Assembly (NCBI RefSeq): GCF_011392115.1
Contig: NZ_JAAJBT010000004.1
Span: 62,001-126,000, forward strand
From: Flavobacterium difficile
Lineage (GTDB): Bacteria; Bacteroidota; Bacteroidia; Flavobacteriales; Flavobacteriaceae
Direction: 5' to 3'
Length of the DNA: 64,000 bases
In this document: positions 34,929 to 45,888 of the stretch, piece after piece
How the letters are laid out: each line of letters opens with the position of its first letter
How positions within the stretch are numbered: position 1 is the stretch's first letter
Notes under the pieces: generated by a model
Databases searched by the model: none
Seen by the model: only the letters and a program-made list of their open reading frames with translations
What the model was told of the DNA's origin: nothing
Made by a program: the position numbers and the translations under genes

Positions 34929-35414
34929 TTTTTATTTTTTTAAATGTATCGTATTTATATTCTAAAAAGGTACTTGAAAATAAGCAAGTAAAATCATTCA
35001 ATGTGTTGAAATACTTTAGCTATAACGCATCATTTTATAAATGAATGCAATCTTGATTGAAACAACTAAATGTATTGTTATCTTCAAATATCAGTGAATA
35101 GTTTCTCCGTTTAAAGTTTCAAGGGTACAACATTTTACTATGATATCTTTAAACAATTCAATTCAAATTGGAAAAAGAGCAAAATTAAAACTTGATTCAA
35201 TAAATAACAGATTCGTACTGGTACTGTTTTAGTTGCAAAAAACAGCATCGAAAAAATCAATAATTTGTTATGGAAAATTTCTTAGTGTAATGGAAAAAAT
35301 ATTCAGATTGACTTTGATAAAAAACTTTTTGAATTCCATTTTGAATGACAAAGTTAAGCATTTCAGAGAAATTTTCAAAATCAATATCTAGATATTAAAA
35401 TTAGCAAACATGTA
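34929..35414. other. 486-base gap without a recognisable gene
   Basis: Only short frames occur (for example a 30-codon one from the ATG at 35140 and a 33-codon one from 35291, both plus strand), with locally coding-like composition such as GKRAKLKLDSINNRF. I recognise no family. It may be the remains of a decayed gene or a regulatory region for nhaA; the evidence is thin. Confidence 0.3.
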
Positions 35415-36695
35415 TTATTCATTAATTATAAACGCCATTGATTTTTTATTGTAGGCTATTTTTATCCAATCCTGAAATTTTTTAATATCAAATGATTTTG
35501 AATTATTCTCTTTTAATTTAATTATACAAAGAGTTACTGGTTCTAATTTTTCTGAAGTATGACGCTCTCCTGCTGTCATAATAAAAGATGTAATCTCTGG
35601 AAATAAGATTTTAATTTCTTGAAACACAATTTTATTTTTCTTTTTGAAGTTTTCCTCTTCTGAGATTTTATTTTGGTATTCCTCCAAAACTCTGCTTTTC
35701 GAATTGATTGTGTTTTTATCTATCACATTGGAAACTGAAAATCCCTCTTTTATAATCAATTTGGCGGATTCTAAATTATATGCTTTTAAATTATCTTTTA
35801 ATGTTTTGATTTCTAATGAATCAACTTTTTTCCCACCAATTACTAATTCAATTATTTGATCTTTATAATTAGTTTTTTTTGTAATGAGAAAGTTGTCAGT
35901 ATAGTTGAGTTGCTCGGTAATAAATTTATTCGCTTGACTTTTGAATTTAATTTCTTTGATAAATTCATACCCAAAATAAATACTTGGTAATAAGGTTAAA
36001 ATAACTATTAATCCAATCCAATTGTGCACCTTTTTCTTAGTTTTTAAATCAATAATTTCTTTATTGGGAAAACTTAAAAAACGAACAGTAACAAAGGTTG
36101 ATAAAGCTATAAAAACAGTATTAATTAGAAACAAATACAAAGCGCCTGAAAAAAACTGCCAATTTCCACTTGCTAATCCGTATCCAGCAGTACATAATGG
36201 TGGCATTAAAGCAGTTGCAATGGCTACACCCGGAATCACATTACCTTTTAATTTACTTGAAGTAGCTAAAATTCCTGAAAGTCCACCAAAAAAAGCTATT
36301 AATACATCATAAATATTTGGTGTGGTTCTGGCTAAAATTTCTGAATGGGCTTCATTTAAAGGAGAAAGATAAAAGTAGAATGTTGAAGTAAACAAACTAA
36401 CTCCAACTGCAAAAAGAAAATTTTTGGCAGATTTTTTTAACAATGCTAAATCATTAATACCCATGGCTAAACCGATTCCCATGATAGGACCCATTAATGG
36501 AGAAACCAACATTGCACCGATAATTACAGCGGTTGAATTAACATTTAATCCTAATGAAGCAATAAAGATTGCAAAGATTAAAATCCATAAATTCGTTCCT
36601 TTGAAAACAACACCCTGTTCTATTGTTTCAATTACTGTAGTGAAATCCTCTTTTTCGTGTTTTAAACTAAATCTCTTTAAAAACTCCATATTCAT
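35415..36695 (-). CDS. DUF389 (TIGR00271-type) membrane protein
   Basis: 426 residues; an ATG at 36689 is an alternative start. The N-terminal half has six or so hydrophobic helices with the family pattern VFKGTNLWILIFAIFIASLGLNVNSTAVIIGAMLVSPLMGPIMGIG and PGVAIATALMPPLCTAGYGLA. The C-terminal about 180 residues are cytosolic or periplasmic, rich in charged residues (YQNKISEEENFKKKNKIVF). The function of DUF389 proteins is not established. It is downstream of a kinase gene but separated by that gene's terminator. Confidence 0.9.
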   Translation of the reverse strand: MNMEFLKRFSLKHEKEDFTTVIETIEQGVVFKGTNLWILIFAIFIASLGLNVNSTAVIIGAMLVSPLMGPIMGIGLAMGINDLALLKKSAKNFLFAVGVSLFTSTFYFYLSPLNEAHSEILARTTPNIYDVLIAFFGGLSGILATSSKLKGNVIPGVAIATALMPPLCTAGYGLASGNWQFFSGALYLFLINTVFIALSTFVTVRFLSFPNKEIIDLKTKKKVHNWIGLIVILTLLPSIYFGYEFIKEIKFKSQANKFITEQLNYTDNFLITKKTNYKDQIIELVIGGKKVDSLEIKTLKDNLKAYNLESAKLIIKEGFSVSNVIDKNTINSKSRVLEEYQNKISEEENFKKKNKIVFQEIKILFPEITSFIMTAGERHTSEKLEPVTLCIIKLKENNSKSFDIKKFQDWIKIAYNKKSMAFIINE

Positions 36696-36751
36696 TATTT
36701 AATAATTTTCAAATTACGAATAAATACTAAAGATTTCAAATAAATGGTAAG

Positions 36752-36783
36752 AAAAAACCCTATTAATAAAAGTAATAGGGTTT
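36752..36783 (-). terminator. Intrinsic terminator of the GlcNAc-kinase-like gene
   Basis: An 11-bp stem AAACCCTATTA/TAATAGGGTTT with a 7-base loop and a T-run on the minus strand, starting 6 bases after the stop codon. Confidence 0.9.
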
Positions 36784-36789
36784 CAAATT

Positions 36790-37641
36790 TTAGTTATTGG
36801 CAACATGAAATTCAATTAAACCATCAATTGGTCTTCTTAACACATTCCCGATTTTTATTTCATATTCTTTTAAAATTGCTTCTAATTCATCTTTTAAATA
36901 AAATGCAATGGAGCCAATAAAATGAACTGGAACTTCTTTATAATTTTCAAATTGCATGATATAATTTTCAACAAAAGCTACCATTTCTTCACGAATAAAT
37001 CCTTGACAAATAGCTTCGCTTTTATTTTTAATTAAAAACTCTGCAAATGTGGCTAAATAAGCGTTTGGATTGGGTTGTTTATAAAAATTATGTTTAATTA
37101 CATCTGCATCTAAATCGAATTCTTTTTCGAATTTTTCTGCTAAATGTTTAGGCATTTTATTGAAATAATACGCTCTAATTAAATGGCGACCAAAACGGTT
37201 TCCACTACAATCGTCCATGGCAATATAACCGAGTGATTGCACTTTTTGGTGCAACACATTTCCATCAAAATAACTACAATTTGAGCCAGTTCCTAAGATA
37301 CATACAATTGCTTTTTCATTTTTCGGAGTCGTGGCAAATACAGCGGCATAAGTATCTTCATATACTGAAACTTTTGCATTTGAAAAGTATTCTTGAAAAA
37401 CTTCAGTTAAAAAGTTTTTCATTCTATCAGTTCCACAGCCTGCGCCATAAAAATATAAAAAATCTGCTTTTTCTTTGTTGTGAGAAATATCAAATTTATC
37501 TTCTAAACGAGCAATAATTTCTTCTTTAGTTAAAACTTCAGGGTTTAAACCTAAAGATTGGGTAGTAAATAAAACTTTCCCGTTGGTATCAATGGCAATC
37601 CAGTCGGCTTTTGTGGAACCGCTATCTACAAGTAATTTCAT
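36790..37641 (-). CDS. BadF/BadG-type ATPase, N-acetylglucosamine kinase-like
   Basis: 283 residues of the ASKHA fold. LLVDSGSTKADWIAID is the phosphate-1 loop, VSVYEDTYAAVFAT and VCILGTGSNCSYFDG the phosphate-2 loop, and LGYIAMDDCSGNRFGRHLI the substrate loop. Its length and motifs match bacterial GlcNAc or glucosamine kinases. It lies downstream of gapA and pfkA, so amino sugar recycling into glycolysis is plausible, and it could also use muropeptide sugars released by the GH3 enzyme. gapA's terminator lies upstream of it, so it may have its own promoter. Confidence 0.82.
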   Translation of the reverse strand: MKLLVDSGSTKADWIAIDTNGKVLFTTQSLGLNPEVLTKEEIIARLEDKFDISHNKEKADFLYFYGAGCGTDRMKNFLTEVFQEYFSNAKVSVYEDTYAAVFATTPKNEKAIVCILGTGSNCSYFDGNVLHQKVQSLGYIAMDDCSGNRFGRHLIRAYYFNKMPKHLAEKFEKEFDLDADVIKHNFYKQPNPNAYLATFAEFLIKNKSEAICQGFIREEMVAFVENYIMQFENYKEVPVHFIGSIAFYLKDELEAILKEYEIKIGNVLRRPIDGLIEFHVANN

Positions 37642-37670
37642 TTTAGTTTGGTTAGTGATTGGTAAAAATA

Positions 37671-37704
37671 AAAAAAGTGATTCGTTAATAAAAACAAATC
37701 ACTT
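37671..37704 (-). terminator. Intrinsic terminator of gapA
   Basis: On the minus strand AAGTGATTTGTT pairs with AACGAATCACTT (one G-U pair) around loop TTTATT, followed by a T-run, 10 bases after the gapA stop. Confidence 0.9.
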
Positions 37705-37714
37705 CATTATAAAA

Positions 37715-38761
<1,047 letters not shown>

Positions 38762-38849
38762 TTATTTGAATTATTTATAAATATTTGATTTTTACTATAA
38801 TCATTTAATCTCTCAAGAATCATGACTGTAAAGTTGTAAAAAAGTTTCT

Positions 38850-39045
<196 letters not shown>

Positions 39046-39048
39046 CAT

Positions 39049-40035
39049 CTAAGAAGAAACAATATCCGAAACTTTTACAAGTTCTAAATCAATTTCACTT
39101 TGTCCTTTGATGGCTTGCTCTAAAGGTGTTAGTGTAATTTTATCATATTGCAAACCGACCATATAATTAGATTTTCCTTCCAGTAAACTTTCTACTGCTT
39201 TAACACCCAATCTAGATGCTAAAACCCTGTCAAAACAAGATGGAGCACCACCACGTTGCATGTGACCTAATACCGAAACTCGAACATCATATTCTGGCAT
39301 GTTTTCTTCTACATAATCTTTAAGTTCGAAAACATTTTTACCGATTTTATCTCCTTCAGAAACAACTACAATACTTGAAGTTTTTCCAGATTCTTTACTT
39401 TTCTTTAAAGAATCTACTAATCTGTCTAAACCAAATGCTTCTTCTGGAATTAAAATTTCTTCTGCTCCTGCTCCAATTCCCGCGTTTAATGCGATATGAC
39501 CTGCATCTCTACCCATTACTTCAACAAAGAACAATCGGTTGTGAGAATTGGCAGTATCTCTAATTTTATCAATAGCTTCAACAACTGTATTTAAAGCAGT
39601 ATCGTAACCTAAAGTGTGACTTGTTCCAAAAATATCGTTATCAATAGTTCCTGGAATTCCTATTACAGAAAAACCGAATTCTTCATTAAAGATTTCTGCT
39701 CCTGTAAAAGAACCATCACCTCCAATAACCACTAATGAATCTACACCACTGGCTTTTAGATTGTCATGAGCAATTTTTCTACCTTCTGGCGTCATAAATT
39801 CTTTAGAACGAGCTGTTTTTAATATTGTTCCACCTTTATTAATAATGTTTTTTACATCACGTGGTCCCATAGCTTTAAAATCGCCTTCAATCATACCTTG
39901 ATATCCGCGATAAATACCCACACATTCCACGTTATAGTAGGCACAAGCACGAACAACTGCTCTGATGGCGGCATTCATTCCTGGAGAATCTCCTCCTGAA
40001 GTTAAAACTCCTATTTTTTTAATTGTTGTAGACAT
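39049..40035 (-). CDS. pfkA: ATP-dependent 6-phosphofructokinase
   Basis: 328 residues from the ATG at 40035 (MSTTIKKIGVLTSGGD); an in-frame TTG two codons earlier is less likely. VLTSGGDSPGMNAAIRAV and VVIGGDGSFTGA bind ATP, and the GDGS Gly after the first Asp supports ATP rather than PPi as donor. PGTIDNDIFGT holds the catalytic Asp, and EVMGRDAGHIAL and SVLGHMQRGGAPSCFDR bind fructose 6-phosphate. It commits sugar to glycolysis. It is followed by a tandem array and then gapA. Confidence 0.96.
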   Translation of the reverse strand: MSTTIKKIGVLTSGGDSPGMNAAIRAVVRACAYYNVECVGIYRGYQGMIEGDFKAMGPRDVKNIINKGGTILKTARSKEFMTPEGRKIAHDNLKASGVDSLVVIGGDGSFTGAEIFNEEFGFSVIGIPGTIDNDIFGTSHTLGYDTALNTVVEAIDKIRDTANSHNRLFFVEVMGRDAGHIALNAGIGAGAEEILIPEEAFGLDRLVDSLKKSKESGKTSSIVVVSEGDKIGKNVFELKDYVEENMPEYDVRVSVLGHMQRGGAPSCFDRVLASRLGVKAVESLLEGKSNYMVGLQYDKITLTPLEQAIKGQSEIDLELVKVSDIVSS

Positions 40036-40233
40036 ATTCAATTATATTATTTGTAAAATTAGCAAAGGAAATTACATATTATGCTAAAAAAAGACTTATT
40101 TTTTACCATAATATTACTTTCAAACGATTTCGTTAATAAATTTCTATATAATAAAGGAAATCTGTAAACGTATTCTTAATGTGAATTGATGCAATTTGAA
40201 ATTTGAAAGAGATATTTAATGAATGCTAAAGGA

Positions 40234-43200
40234 TTAGTTTAAATCATTAATATCTGGCACTCTATTTTTGGGATCTGCTTTTTTCTCTTCTTTGATTTGT
40301 CTTTTTCTTGTTTCTTCAATGAAGTTAATAAATTCTGGATTGGTTTCAGAATCGTCTGATTCGTCGATAGGATTGTCCGAATTATTTTTATTTTTTTGCG
40401 ATTGAAACAACTTATGAAGTAATTCTTTAAAATCATCAAAATCTACACTATAAGACAAACCAATTCCTTGTGTATAACCAACATTTTGACCTATTGTATT
40501 CGAATTTAAGTCGTTTTCCTTATTAAAAACTTGAGCGGTTAATGTTCCATCTGCATTTAATCGCATCTCTACTTCTACATTTCCAACTACATACGATTGA
40601 TTGATGCCACCAACAGGAACACCAACATTTCCATTTATAGATATTCTATCATTAATTTGAGTGGTTAAGGTAACTAAAGCTCTGTCAGAGATTTCTTGTC
40701 TCGGATTACCTATTTCGTAATTGACACCCAATTTTAATCTGTTTTCACCATCTGAGAGTACTTCCCCAAAAATACTACTAGCCTTTTCAAATAAGGAACC
40801 AAAAAAATTGGTGTCTTTATCAGCAAAAAAACCTCCAGTTGCTAACAAAGCAAAAGATTGTTGTTGTCTAAAATCTTTATCTTGGAGTCTATAATCTAAA
40901 TCACTTTTTAAAACAGAATTTACATTAGGAAAATTGATATTAAAATCAGATTGTGGCGCATTTAATTCTCCTGAGATTAAAATACTAACTTCTGTTGGAA
41001 TTTTTTTATTAAAACTAGAATTTTCTAATAACACATTAGGATTAGCTGTAATATTTGTTGTAACAGCTTCTAAATTTAGTTTAGCACCAAGCGGATCTCC
41101 TTCCCAACTAATAGTACCTCCTTTTTTTACTATAAATTTCTTGTCAATTATACTTCCATATCTGAATAAGTATTCGCCTTTATACACAATAAAATCGCCT
41201 GTCATTTGAAATTTACCAAGCGTATTTATGTTCATGTTCATTGAACCGTTTCCAGTTCCTTTCATGGAATGGCCTGTATCTCTATTTAATATAACTTCAA
41301 TTTCAGTATTTGGAGTAATAGCGAAATTAAAATTTAAATCAATTCCTTGATAGGTTTTTGTGGGTTTGTTATTTACATTGTTAATTCCATATTTTTCTTC
41401 TCTAGTTGTAAAATGAACCACGCCATTATCACTCACACTTTCAGAATCGTTAACAGGTATTTTAATTGATGTTCCTTTAGCACTTTCTCCTTCAGCATTG
41501 ATCACTAAGGCTTCAATTGCTCCTTCAATGGTAGCATAACCGTCAAAATATGCAGTTCCGTAGTAATAAGCATCATCCGAATCTTTGGTATCCAAAACCA
41601 ATAACCTATCTGAAGCAATTTTTAAATCCATTTCCCAATCGGCAAATTTATCATGAGAAATGGTTCCGCTTAAAATTCCTTTTGTTTTTTCATTAACATC
41701 TTGAATTTCAATATCTCTAAATATAAATTTTTCTTCCGTTAAGTCAATAATTGAATTTTTATCAAAATCGTAATCTACATTTAAATATGGGACTTTCATT
41801 CCCGCATCAGACAAATACAAAACACCGTCAACTTCAGGATTATCTAAAGAGCCAACAATATGTGCTTGACCTTTTACAAAACCTCTAACATTCTCTAAAA
41901 TGCCAGTTAAAAATCCACCAATTGGTTTAATATTAAAATTTTCAAATCCTGCATCAAGGTTTAAAATTGTTTTATTATTGATAATTTCTACAATTCCAGT
42001 GGTGAAAAAAGTTTCTTCATTATCGTGTAAGATAGCAGCATCAACATTAAATTTCTTAAAACTTTCATCTCCAGAAACGTCTAATTTTAAATCGCCAACA
42101 TCTATATCATTCACAACTAAACTATCAACTGTTAAATTAGTAGAAGGCTCGTAAATTAAATTGTCTTGTTTGTATTTTAAATCTCCATTTAGTTTGCCAC
42201 CGAGTGTTAAGTTTTTAATATCTGGTGTAACTTTAGAAATATCGACATCATTGAAAGTAAAATTAAAATCTTTAAATGTGTTGCCGTTCATGACTCCATT
42301 AAAATCAATAAACTGATCATTATGAGATAATTTTAATTGATTGAAGGTAAAATTTTTAAATCCTTTATCAAAAACCACAGTATTTCCATTTGTTTCTTTT
42401 TCATTGATATACCATTGATAATTTTTAAAAGTAATATCCGATTTTTTGAAACCAACCACAGATTGTTTGTTTTTGTCAATGGTATGGAATAAGTTTAAAT
42501 CAAATTTATCTTCACCTTTTGCGCCACCTTTAAATTCAGTTCTGGCAAACAAAGTATCGTTTAACGTTAAATTAATTAAACTAAATTCTGAAATTTTATA
42601 ATTTTTAGTATTTAAACTGTCTAGTTCTATGTAGGCGTTGTATAATGGATTTTTATTGTCGATGTCTATTTTTATTCCATTAAATTTATTTTCGTAAGCA
42701 TTTACAAAAGGCGATTTAAAATCGAATTGAAACAAACCTGCATCTGCATTAATTTTACCTTTAACTCTTGTATTTTCTGAGATGGTAACATCTGGATAAA
42801 ATACCTCCAGAATTTTATTATAAATGGTAAAATCAAAATCTAAAAATTGATTTTTGGATAATTTATGTGGTGAGTAATTCGCATACAAACTACCTACAGC
42901 ATTCTCTAAAATTTTTCTGATTTGTTTAGTTTGATATTTTCCAACTACTTGGCCATCTATCATATCAGATGAATTCAAAGTAATGGTTCTAACATTCTGA
43001 TTATCAAAAGAAGAAGTTACAAAAGCATTGTCAAAATAGTAATCTGATTTTTGATTCGAATAAGAAATGTTTTCTAAATTTACAATACCAGCTAAATCTT
43101 CCAAAGAATTTCCTTTGGCTTTCATTTGAATAGTTCCAGATAAAATTGATTTAGAATCTTTCGTATATAAATTGGTTTTTTTTAGGTTTGCGTAGGCGAT

Positions 43201-44694
43201 ATTAGCTTTGAAATCGTATTCTTTTTTCCTTTGACTTAAATCCACTAAGCCATCAAAAGTCATTTTTAAATTAGGATCATTACTGTCTAATAAACCTTTA
43301 AAATAAGGCATCTTAAACGTTCCATTTACATCAATATTTCTGTAAGTGTAGCCATTATATTTAAATTGACCTACATTTCCTCTTGCTTTTGTATTCAAAT
43401 ATTTCTTAGAAAATCCAGTTCCGTCAATATCTAAAACAACAGAAGTTCTCCCTAGATCTTTTTCATCTAAAAAAGCCCCTAAATCAAAGTTATCTAATTG
43501 GAAATTTCCTTTATATGATGCTTTTTCAATAGTATCGATTTTATCCATTTTAAAATCTCCTATCACATGACCTAATTTAGAAAACAAATCTACATCTGCA
43601 ATAATCCATTTTTGAGTTAATTCTACATCTCCTTTCAAATCAACTCGACCTAATTTTTGCAATTGTTTCGGTAAATTTTTGCCTAACAAATTTGGTAAAA
43701 CTTTGCTTACACTAGCCTGACTAGTAGTTAGTCTGTCAAAACTTCCTTTTAAATAAAATTTCTGATCTCCTTTTCCAAAAAGGTTTTTCAATTGAAGATT
43801 ACCAACAACTTCATTATCATTTAAATCGTTAAACTTTAAATTATCGAATTTTAAATCGTTTAAAGTTCCAATAATATGTGAATCAATATAAAATTTCTGA
43901 TCTTTCCCGAATTCTGGATAAAAGTAATTTAAATCATTACTAGATATTTTCCCTTCTTTAATATCTAAATCGAAAATTACTTTATTATTGAAATCTTTGA
44001 AGTCCTTTCTGTTGTAACGCAATTCCGTTTTACCTTTAAAAGAAGAATTTTCTGTTTCTAAAATTAATTCATTTAATAAAATATTCTTTTTGGTGTATGT
44101 AAAATCCGAAGTTAGATTTTTCATTACTAAACCTCTATGGTCCTTAAACGACAATTTATACACATAGGAAGAAACGTTCGCTCCTTTTACAAAAAAATCA
44201 TCTAATTGTCCATTAAGATTCGTAAAATCCAGAACTCGAGGTGTTTTTAAATTATCATCAATATATCTGAAACGACTGTTTTTCAAAGAAATCGAATTGA
44301 TTTTCAGTCTAAATTTACCAGATGATGGCTTTCCGGATTTATCATCAAAAGCAGCTACAAAAACATCTAAATTAGTATCTTTTTCGCCTTTATATTGCTT
44401 GATTTTAAAGTTTAAACCATCCGCAAGTAAATCTCCAAAATAAGGATGCCCCTTTTCATATAATTTTTTATAACTTAAAATAGAAGTATGGATTCTAATA
44501 AAATGTGCTAAAGTATCTTGATGATGGTCTCTCACCAAAACACCTTTCAATTTAACACCTCCAAACGGATTAACGGCTACTTTTTCAACGGTAATGTCTA
44601 CACCATACTCTTTCTTAAGTTCATCAGTAGCATAGGTACCAAGTTTGGTTTGAACAACGGGTAAGGCCAATAGTATGGCTACTATAAGCAACAA
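40234..44694 (-). CDS. TamB/DUF490 domain translocation and assembly protein
   Basis: 1486 residues from a TTG at 44694. It is a very long, beta-rich protein with an N-terminal hydrophobic anchor and the TamB C-terminal domain (LGKFQMTGDFIVYKGEYLFRYGSIIDKKFIVKKGGTISWEGDPLGA, then DRISINGNVGVPVGG). AsmA-like elements occur earlier (KINSISLKNSRFRYIDD). TamB-like proteins bridge the membranes and move lipids or assist outer-membrane insertion. The true N-terminus is probably upstream: the frame continues without stop to 44773 and encodes a basic stretch (KNYIKSVKKIFVRSL) before the anchor, yet offers no ATG, GTG or TTG. It is divergent from tsaD. Confidence 0.88.
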   Translation of the reverse strand: MLLIVAILLALPVVQTKLGTYATDELKKEYGVDITVEKVAVNPFGGVKLKGVLVRDHHQDTLAHFIRIHTSILSYKKLYEKGHPYFGDLLADGLNFKIKQYKGEKDTNLDVFVAAFDDKSGKPSSGKFRLKINSISLKNSRFRYIDDNLKTPRVLDFTNLNGQLDDFFVKGANVSSYVYKLSFKDHRGLVMKNLTSDFTYTKKNILLNELILETENSSFKGKTELRYNRKDFKDFNNKVIFDLDIKEGKISSNDLNYFYPEFGKDQKFYIDSHIIGTLNDLKFDNLKFNDLNDNEVVGNLQLKNLFGKGDQKFYLKGSFDRLTTSQASVSKVLPNLLGKNLPKQLQKLGRVDLKGDVELTQKWIIADVDLFSKLGHVIGDFKMDKIDTIEKASYKGNFQLDNFDLGAFLDEKDLGRTSVVLDIDGTGFSKKYLNTKARGNVGQFKYNGYTYRNIDVNGTFKMPYFKGLLDSNDPNLKMTFDGLVDLSQRKKEYDFKANIAYANLKKTNLYTKDSKSILSGTIQMKAKGNSLEDLAGIVNLENISYSNQKSDYYFDNAFVTSSFDNQNVRTITLNSSDMIDGQVVGKYQTKQIRKILENAVGSLYANYSPHKLSKNQFLDFDFTIYNKILEVFYPDVTISENTRVKGKINADAGLFQFDFKSPFVNAYENKFNGIKIDIDNKNPLYNAYIELDSLNTKNYKISEFSLINLTLNDTLFARTEFKGGAKGEDKFDLNLFHTIDKNKQSVVGFKKSDITFKNYQWYINEKETNGNTVVFDKGFKNFTFNQLKLSHNDQFIDFNGVMNGNTFKDFNFTFNDVDISKVTPDIKNLTLGGKLNGDLKYKQDNLIYEPSTNLTVDSLVVNDIDVGDLKLDVSGDESFKKFNVDAAILHDNEETFFTTGIVEIINNKTILNLDAGFENFNIKPIGGFLTGILENVRGFVKGQAHIVGSLDNPEVDGVLYLSDAGMKVPYLNVDYDFDKNSIIDLTEEKFIFRDIEIQDVNEKTKGILSGTISHDKFADWEMDLKIASDRLLVLDTKDSDDAYYYGTAYFDGYATIEGAIEALVINAEGESAKGTSIKIPVNDSESVSDNGVVHFTTREEKYGINNVNNKPTKTYQGIDLNFNFAITPNTEIEVILNRDTGHSMKGTGNGSMNMNINTLGKFQMTGDFIVYKGEYLFRYGSIIDKKFIVKKGGTISWEGDPLGAKLNLEAVTTNITANPNVLLENSSFNKKIPTEVSILISGELNAPQSDFNINFPNVNSVLKSDLDYRLQDKDFRQQQSFALLATGGFFADKDTNFFGSLFEKASSIFGEVLSDGENRLKLGVNYEIGNPRQEISDRALVTLTTQINDRISINGNVGVPVGGINQSYVVGNVEVEMRLNADGTLTAQVFNKENDLNSNTIGQNVGYTQGIGLSYSVDFDDFKELLHKLFQSQKNKNNSDNPIDESDDSETNPEFINFIEETRKRQIKEEKKADPKNRVPDINDLN

Positions 44695-44849
44695 AAGTAA
44701 TATCCCAATTAGGGAACGAACAAATATTTTTTTTACCGACTTGATATAATTTTTATTTAATTTTGAAAAACAAATCTATTTTTATTTGCTTATAGCAACA
44801 AAAATAAGCAATTTTGTAAGACATTTACAATAGTTTTATACCAAATTTC

Positions 44850-45884
44850 ATGCCTAGTATTACAAATAACAAAAATATTTACACTTTAGCCATAGAAAGC
44901 TCGTGTGACGACACATCAGCTGCTGTTTTATGTAATGATAAAGTGTTGTCAAATATAGTTGCTGGTCAAAAAGTTCATGAAGAATATGGTGGTGTGGTTC
45001 CAGAATTGGCCTCTCGTGCACATCAGCAAAATATCGTTCCTGTTGTTGAAATGGCTATCAAAAAAGCAGGAATTTCAAAAGCAGATTTAAATTGTATTGC
45101 TTTTACACAAGGCCCTGGATTAATGGGTTCTTTGTTAGTTGGTGGAAGTTTTGCTAAATCTTTAAGTTTGGGTTTAAATATTCCACTACTTGCTATCAAT
45201 CATATGAAAGCCCATGTATTGGCGCATTTTATTGAGGAAGAAGGGTATGAAAAACCAACATTTCCATTCATTGCTTTAACCATTTCTGGAGGACATACTC
45301 AAATTATAAAGGTTTCCAGTTTTTTCGATCTAGAAATTATTGGTGAAACTACAGATGATGCCGTTGGTGAAGCCTTTGATAAAAGCGCAAAAATATTAGG
45401 ACTTCCCTATCCAGGCGGACCATTAATTGATAAATATGCTCAATTAGGTAATCCGAAAGCGTTTCCGTTTACTAAACCGAAAGTGGACGGTTTAAATTTT
45501 AGTTTTAGTGGATTAAAAACACAAATTTTATATTTCATACAGAAAAAAGTTGCTGAAAATGAGAATTTCATAGCTGAAAATATCAATGATATATGTGCCT
45601 CAATTCAGCACACTATCATAGAAATTTTAATGGATAAATTAAAGTTGACTGTAGCCGAAACTGGTATTACTCAAATCACAATTGGTGGTGGGGTTTCTGC
45701 TAATTCTGGCATCAGAAAAACCTTAAAAGAAGCCGAAACCAAATACGGATGGAAAACTTATATTCCAAAATTTGAGTACACAACAGACAATGCTGCAATG
45801 ATCGGAATTGTAGGTTACTATAACTTTTTAGAAGAAAATTTCAGCACATCTGATGTGGTTTCTAAAGCAAGAATTGAATTTTAA
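44850..45884 (+). CDS. tsaD: tRNA N6-adenosine threonylcarbamoyltransferase
   Basis: 344 residues. LAIESSCDDTSAAVL is the ATP-binding start of the ASKHA fold, NHMKAHVLAHFIEE carries the metal-binding histidines, TISGGHTQI and GEAFDKSAKILGLPYPGG are family hallmarks, and EYTTDNAAMIG ends the domain. It transfers the threonylcarbamoyl group to A37 of ANN-decoding tRNAs with TsaB and TsaE. It starts an operon with rsmE, four bases between, and DUF4159. Confidence 0.97.
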   Translation: MPSITNNKNIYTLAIESSCDDTSAAVLCNDKVLSNIVAGQKVHEEYGGVVPELASRAHQQNIVPVVEMAIKKAGISKADLNCIAFTQGPGLMGSLLVGGSFAKSLSLGLNIPLLAINHMKAHVLAHFIEEEGYEKPTFPFIALTISGGHTQIIKVSSFFDLEIIGETTDDAVGEAFDKSAKILGLPYPGGPLIDKYAQLGNPKAFPFTKPKVDGLNFSFSGLKTQILYFIQKKVAENENFIAENINDICASIQHTIIEILMDKLKLTVAETGITQITIGGGVSANSGIRKTLKEAETKYGWKTYIPKFEYTTDNAAMIGIVGYYNFLEENFSTSDVVSKARIEF

Positions 45885-45888
45885 AATT

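Noticed and set aside
37233..37517. 94-codon plus-strand frame opposite the kinase-like gene.
   Set aside because: Antisense shadow of a well-supported gene.
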